Assembly: GCF_036850765.1 (NCBI RefSeq)
Contig: NC_089498.1
Span: 51,449,795-51,513,794, forward strand
Source: Saccopteryx bilineata
Lineage: Eukaryota > Chordata > Mammalia > Chiroptera > Emballonuridae
DNA: 64,000 bases
Reading direction: 5' to 3'
In this document: piece by piece, positions 58,547 to 64,000 of the stretch
Numbering within the stretch: position 1 is the first letter of the stretch
How the letters are laid out: each line of letters starts with the position of its first letter
The notes under the pieces: model-generated
The model's database searches: none
The model's input: the letters and a program-made list of their open reading frames with translations, nothing else
What the model was told of the DNA's origin: nothing
Made by a program: the position numbers and the translations under genes

Positions 58547-60059
58547 GTAAGTGGTCATGTGCACACATGAGAGAGAATGGGAGTGCACTGGTTTGTGGAG
58601 TTTGGTGAGTCACCGCTGGCAGGGCACACACAGGCAGAGTATGTGCAGAAGGGGAGAGTACAGATGCCCCTCTCCTGGAATTTGAGCAAGTGGAACCATT
58701 CATGAAACTGAAACTGATAGTGTAAGGACTCCAACCCACTAGGTATGTCAGAGGGCCTGAGAAAAAGGGCTGAACGCTGAGGGAGATTTTAGCTGGTTGG
58801 GTTGGTGGGGGTCAGCAAGGAGTCTTTCAAAAGGATCCTTTAACACACACAAATTATCTATTTGTTGGCAGAGAAAATGAACGCAGCATGGATAATTATG
58901 TATGACTTCCCTTCCCAACATCTCCAACCGTGAATCATCCCTTTTCTTTCCTATTATCTACTTTTCCCTTTTTTGTAACTTTTATTTCATTTTGTCTTTG
59001 TTCCTTTGGAAACTCTTACATATGCTAGCCAGAATTTTCTCTAATTCTCACTCTTTATTTCTTTTCCCATTTTCTCTGTATTTCTTTCTTTGGCTTATTT
59101 GTAGGTTTGCTTCTCAGAGCTAAGACAGTGTGGTTCAGTGTAGTAAGATACAGACAGAGGCTCAAAGCATGATGCTTTTTATCAGGATGAGTGAAATGGA
59201 TGCAGTATTGGAAGTATCACAGGGAAGGGCATGGAAGGGTTTGGAATTGAAAACAGGGCACCTGGAGATCCACACTAACTCCCCCTATTCATTTTTTAAC
59301 AAATCTTTCCTGAGCTCCTCCTAAGACACTAGCATCTATCTGAATTCTGTGATACAGTGGGCTTGGGCGTGGCAGCAGCAGGGCGTGTTGTTGGTGGTGA
59401 CTATTGTAGATATGGTAGTCAGTGAAGGAGTCTCAGAAGATGACATTAAAGCAGAGATCTATGACAAGTTTTCAAAAAATTAGATGGCATGTAGTCTTCA
59501 GGTGATGCTCCTCTTATTTCCCTCACCTCCTTTCTCCTTTAATTTGTTTGTTTTCCTACGGTGTGTATTGGTCCTAAGTTGACCCTAAGTAGACGCTGGT
59601 GTGAGTGAAGGGTTGATACTCTGTCCCTTTTAAAACTTTGCTTATTGAAAGCTACATGAATTATTTTATTTGGCCCTCAGCATTTAAATAACTATATTAT
59701 TCAGAATGTAGTGGAGAAGGCTCAAGTTTGGAAAAGATCAGGGCAGACATTTCCAATCTGATAGCCTAGAGAAATTATTGTTGTGATATTTATTCTGGAG
59801 AAACTTTAATATGCATATTTACATAGTCTTATAAAACCATTATAAAGCATGAATCCTTTTCATTTATTCTTCAACTCCCCTTGTCCCCGAAGGGCTACTA
59901 CCATGGTCTTAATCTGAGGTTTTTGATTTAGCTTCAAAAACCTGTGAATTCCCTGAAATAATTTGAGAAAATACCTGTATAGATGCGTATTTCTGGTGGC
60001 AGCATCCCCGGCTCTAAGCGGTTTGTCCCCTAAGTTTCCACTAGGCCATTAAGTGTTCT
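58547..60059. other. Unique sequence
   Basis: Nothing recognised; open frames of 60-75 codons look like chance. Confidence 0.5.
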
Positions 60060-60330
60060 CTACTTGAACTCATGCTGGGAACTAGTGCTCAGAAGATATT
60101 TCTGCACAATTCAGATGAGGGTTCTGCTCACATGGAACTTCAATTCTAGTGTGAAGAGAGCTAAGAGGATGATTCAGGATAAGAGACAAACAAAAAATAA
60201 ACAGAATTATTTAAATACTGATAAATCTATAAAAAAAACCCATCCTGGATGACTTTGTCTTAGAGAGGGTGGTCAGAGAAGGCTTTTCTGCAGTCATTTG
60301 AACCAATATTTGAATGTGGTGAACTATGTC
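60060..60330 (-). repeat. LINE-2 fragment
   Basis: Antisense L2: ctcacatggaacttcaattc, tagagagggtggtcagagaa, ggcttttctgcagtcatttg match the consensus 'ctcatggagcttacattct' and 'agatagggtggtcagggaaggcctctctg'. Confidence 0.8.
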
Positions 60331-60553
60331 ATTTTAAAAACCTAGGTCACACTGAGATAAAGGCGTATTTAAACCATGCTTCTCTTCAGTTATTGAACTA
60401 AAAGATTTGATTATACATATATCTTTTATCTTTATAATTATTGTTAAGAATTTTCAATGTCAATTTTGGAGATGTGTTTTTTATTCCTGTAGCATGAAGG
60501 AATTAGTCTAGAAGATGATATCTATAATGTTAAGTTTAAAAATTCAATAATTC

Positions 60554-60883
60554 TAGCCTATCCAGGGGGTGGCACAGTAGATAGAGGATCAGACTGGGAT
60601 TTGGAGGACCCAGGTTCGAGACCCCAAGGTCGCCAGCTATAGCACAGACTCATCTGGTTTGAGCAAAGCTCACCAGCTTGAATCCAAGGTCGCTGACTTG
60701 AGCAAGGGGTTACTCCATCTGTTGTAGCTCTGTGGTCAAGGCACATATGAGAAAGCAATCAATGAACAACTAAGGTGTTGCAATGAAAAACTGATGATTG
60801 ACGCTTCTCATCTCTCTCCATTCCTGTCTGTCTGTCCCTATCTATCCCTCTCTCTGACTTTCTCTCTGTCTCTGAAAAAAAAA
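60554..60883 (+). mobile_element. SINE family B
   Basis: Complete copy: 'gacccaggttcgagacccca' B-box region, 'aaagcaatcaatgaacaact', CT-rich tail and poly-A. Target-site duplication tcaataattc at 60544-60553 and 60884-60893. Confidence 0.92.
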
Positions 60884-60897
60884 TCAATAATTCCAAC

Positions 60898-61686
60898 ATC
60901 AGAATAAAAAGTTTTTGCTCAGCAAGAGAAACCGATACCAAAATAAACAGACAGCCAACTAAATGGGAACTGATATTTTCAAACAATAGCTCAGATAAGG
61001 GCCTAATATCCAAAATTTACAAAGAACTCATAAAACTCAACAACAAACAAACAAACAATCCAATAAAAAAATGGGAAGAGGACATGAACAGACACTTCTC
61101 CCAGGAAGAAATACAAATGGCCAACAGATATATGAAAAGATGCTCAGCTTCATTAGTTATTAGAGAAATGCAAATCAAAACTACAATGAGATACCACCTC
61201 ACCCCTGTTAGATTAGCTATTATCAACAAGACGGGTAATAGCAAGTGTTGGAGAGGCTGCGGAGAAAAAGGAACCCTCATACACTGTTGGTGGGAATGTA
61301 AAGTAGTACAACCATTATGGAGGAAAGTATGGTGGTTCCTCAAAAAACTGCAAATAGAACTACCTTATGACCCAGCAATCCCTCTACTGGGTATATACCC
61401 CAAAACCTCAGAATCATTGATACGTAAAGACACATGTAGCCCTATGTTCATTGCAGCACTGTTCACAGTGGCCAAGACATGGAAACAACCAAAAAGCCCT
61501 TCAATAGAAGACTGGATAAAGAAGATGTGGCACATATACACTATGGAATACTACTCAGCCATAAGAAATGATGACATCAGATCATTTACAGCAAAATGGT
61601 GGGATCTTGATAACATCATACGGAGTGAAATAAGTAAATCAGAAAAAAACAAGAATTACATGATTCCATACATTGGTGGAATATAA
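60898..61686 (+). pseudogene. L1 ORF2 C-terminal fragment, uninterrupted frame
   Basis: The frame is open from the first base of the insert to the TAA at 61684-61686 (262 codons). It reads [56 protein letters not shown], the Cys-rich segment [66 protein letters not shown] and ends YMIPYIGGI. This is the C-terminal domain downstream of the reverse transcriptase. Endonuclease and reverse transcriptase are absent through 5' truncation, so it has no activity and no promoter. Confidence 0.92.
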
Positions 61687-61728
61687 AAACGAGACTAAGA
61701 GACATGGACAAGAGAGTGGTGGTTACCA

Positions 61729-61795
61729 GGGGTGGGGGGATGGAGGACGCAGGAGGGAGGGAGGGAGTTAGGGGGAGGGGGAGGGGCACAGAGAA
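61729..61795 (+). other. G-rich tract in L1 3'UTR (potential G-quadruplex)
   Basis: Multiple runs of three to six G (ggggtggggggatggagga, gggagggagggag, gggggagggggaggggc) separated by one to a few bases. Mammalian L1 3'UTRs are known to keep such a tract. Confidence 0.8.
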
Positions 61796-61977
61796 CTAGA
61801 CAGAGGGTGACGGAGGACAATCTGACTCTGGGTGAGGGGTATGCAACATAATTTAATGACAAGATAACCTAGACATGTTTTCTTTGAATATATGTATTCT
61901 GAAATATTAATGTCATCCCATTAACATTAATAAAAATTTATTAAAAAAAAAAAGAAAGAAAAAAAAATAATTCCAAC

Positions 61978-62564
61978 TAATGAGAGAAAAGTAGCATACT
62001 GTAAGATAAAGTTCTAGATCCTATGCATTTTGTAACAAGAGATAATAAAAATAGCATGTGTTGACTTGTTATTCTTCATCTGTTCTTTTTAATTTTGATC
62101 ATCATATCACTACAATTACACTGCTAGAAGATTTTTTTTTCTTTCTTAAACTTGCATATATTTAGCTGAATATGCTCTCGGGGTGACACTGAAAAGCTAA
62201 ACTTATTTTTTGTGTGAATTTAAATTTTTTTATTATTACACATTGAAAGAGGGAATAAATGTATTGAAGAACAATGTGTTCTCAAAGACTGGACAGTGAA
62301 GTAAGAGGTTCAGAAACCACCGTAGACTGATACTATGCATTTCAATTAATTATTGATATTTCTCCTAAGCTTACTTTAAAGTGGGTATGAAGAACAGATT
62401 AGTTTTCAATGCAATTTTACAGGGACTGAATCTTTGGTAGCTCCATGAGCTTACAGTCATCCAAATTTTCATCATTCAAAGTTGTTGATCATTATAATAA
62501 TTCAAGCAGACTCCAAGTGAGTATGAAATGAAATTCTATTATTGTCTTACCTTTTTTGAGAATA
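61978..62564. other. Unique AT-rich sequence
   Basis: Nothing recognised. Confidence 0.5.
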
Positions 62565-62777
62565 CAGGTAGTCCCAGGTTTCGAACAAGATAAGATCTGT
62601 AGGTTTGAAATGTTTAAGAATTTATATGCACTGAAATGGAAAGATAAATACTATATGTTAAGACAAACATCTGTCTAAGTTGCATTTAAGGTAAATGTAC
62701 TTGTTCCAATTTACATACAAATTTAACATAAGAAGAAATTTATAGAACCTATTACATTCATAACCCAGGGACTGACT
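62565..62777. mobile_element. Short TIR element (Tc1/mariner MITE-like)
   Basis: Left end caggtagtcccaggtttcga and right end, on the other strand, cagtccctgggttatgaatg form inverted repeats. A TA precedes the left end (62563-62564). The text resembles mammalian relics beginning 'caggtagtccccgggttacgaac'. No coding capacity. Confidence 0.6.
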
Positions 62778-63002
62778 AAATTACCACAAATTATTTAACT
62801 GCTTATGCATCTGAACACACTCTCATACACTAAAATAATGCTGAGTTACATATGCTTAAAAGATGTTTATAAATAACAGTACTGCTTAGTAGTAGTATAT
62901 TCTGATAGAAAGAATAAAAGAAGGGAGCTAAAATGTATGTGTAGTTAATCCATCAACTTTGTATGCTTGTATGGGTTAAAAACTTCTAGTGTTCAAAGTC
63001 AC

Positions 63003-64000
63003 AATAATCATAACAGCATGGTATTGGCAGAGAAAAGACATACAGGCCAATGAAACAGAATTGAGAGCCCAGAAGTAAAATCACACGTACATGAACAAAT
63101 TATTAACAAAGGAGCTAAAAGCACATAATGGAGAAAGGAAAGCCTCTTCAATAAATGCTGCTGGGAAAATTGGAAAGCCACATGCAAAAGAATAAAACTT
63201 GACTACACCTTGTCCCCATGCAAAAAAAATTAATTCAAAATGGATCAAAGACCTATATATAAGATAAATTGCATAGAAGAAAATATAGGTACTGAGCTTA
63301 TGGACTTTGCTGTAGAGAACATTTTATGAGTTTGACCCCAAAGGCAAGGGAATTAAAAGCAAAAATAAATGAATGGAACTATATCAAACTAAAAAGCTTC
63401 TGCACAAGGAAAAAAACCCTACAAAAATACAAATAGGCAGCCAACTAAATGGGATATGATATTTGCAAACAATGGCTCCAGTAAGGGGTTAATACTTACT
63501 GGAGCCATTAACCCCTTGTTTGTTAATGGCTCAGCAACAAACTCACAAAGCTCAGCAACAAACAAGCAAGTAATCCAATTAAATAATGAGAAGAGGACCT
63601 GAACAGACACCTCTTTCATGAAGACATACAAATGGCCAACAGATATATAAGAAGATGCTCATCTTCACTAGCTATTCAAGAAATGCAAATGAAAACTACA
63701 ATGAGATACCACCTCACACCTGTTAGATTGGCTGTTATCAACAAGACAGGTAAGAACAAGTGGAGAAAAAGGAACTCTCATTCACTGCTGGTGGGAATGT
63801 AAACTGGTATAGCAATTATAGGAGGAAATATAGTGGCTTCTCAAAATATTAAGAATAAAACTACCATATGACCCAGCAATCTCTCTACTGGGTATCTATC
63901 CCCAAAACTCAAAAACATTGGTACGTAAAGACACATGCACTTCCATGTTAACTCAGCATTAATGACAGTGGCCAAGACATAGAAACAACTAATATGTCCC
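63003..64000 (+). mobile_element. Degraded L1 ORF2 region, runs off the window
   Basis: ORF2 landmarks in order: catggtattggcagagaaaa, ttgagagcccagaagtaaaa, 'aatgctgctgggaaaattgg', 'aaactaaaaagcttctgcac', 'gagataccacctcacacctg', then 'ctaccatatgacccagcaat'. Many small insertions and deletions break the frame. The 3' end lies beyond 64000, and the element is 5'-truncated near 63003. The minus-strand frame at 63419-63631 is a shadow. Confidence 0.88.
63471..63517. repeat. Fold-back inverted repeat inside L1
   Basis: aatggctccagtaag at 63471-63485 has its exact reverse complement at 63495-63509 around a 9-base spacer. The overlapping aaggggttaa (63483-63492) also recurs inverted at 63508-63517. 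The normal L1 sequence expected after 63492 is missing here. Confidence 0.88.

Larger units (their letters stand above)
60898..61965 (+). mobile_element. 5'-truncated L1, recent, open ORF2 tail
   Basis: Exact target-site duplication aataattccaac at 60886-60897 and 61966-61977; the left copy overlaps the target duplication of the SINE just upstream. Contains the last quarter to fifth of ORF2, a 3'UTR with a strong G-rich tract and an A-rich tail. The intact frame and exact duplication suggest a young insertion. Confidence 0.93.

Noticed and set aside
60759..61343. Minus-strand frames of 84 and 108 codons
   Set aside because: Antisense of the SINE tail and of the L1 ORF2 frame 60898-61686.

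Overview
This window looks like non-coding mammalian nuclear DNA, probably an intergenic stretch or a very large intron. It is AT-rich, I found no spliced or intact host gene, and nearly everything recognisable is a transposable element or its remains. The repeats point to a bat. There are many copies of a roughly 390-bp tRNA-headed SINE (called family A here; head starts GGCCCTGGCCGGTTGGCTCA, tail ends in poly-A) and of a second tRNA-headed SINE (family B; head starts CCTGACCAGGCGGTGGCGCA). From memory these resemble SINEs of horseshoe bats and relatives (Rhinolophoidea, Rhin-1-like), and DNA transposons that look fairly young also fit bats. A 5'-truncated L1 at 60898-61965 still has an open ORF2 tail, which argues against pteropodid fruit bats, where L1 is reported to be extinct. 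The species assignment is inference.

Layout: 1-10 kb is mostly unique AT-rich sequence with five SINEs, an L2 tail and an old Tc1/mariner (Tigger-type) element at 4318-5290. About 10.95-16.55 kb is one long degraded L1 (5'UTR, ORF1, ORF2 endonuclease, 3' end) that has lost its reverse-transcriptase region and carries two nested SINEs. 17.9-25 kb holds SINEs, MIR/L2 relics, an old L1 3' end, a hAT MITE (21092-21376) and an L1 whose 5' part is inverted (21456-23170). 25-36.5 kb is mainly unique, with a processed pseudogene that I recognise as VTI1B (31510-32177) and a hAT MITE (35183-35517). 36.5-47 kb has a well-preserved family A SINE (36548-36958), further SINEs, an AT palindrome (44171-44236) and a 597-bp Tc1/mariner derivative (46842-47438) that still encodes the transposase DNA-binding domain. 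48-52 kb has an antisense L1 split by a hAT element with an exact 8-bp target duplication. 52-60 kb is unique plus L2/MIR relics, a possible LTR fragment and a 160-bp dispersed duplication. 60.5-64 kb carries a SINE, the recent L1, a small TIR element and a further L1 with a fold-back rearrangement that runs off the window.

No operon-like or pathway-level organisation exists here. The most noteworthy items are the mariner derivative that keeps only its helix-turn-helix domain, CTCF-like motifs arranged as a 22-bp repeat inside family A SINEs, the VTI1B retrocopy, and several structurally informative L1 rearrangements. I found no convincing new biological system. All family names come from recognition by eye, not from a database search.
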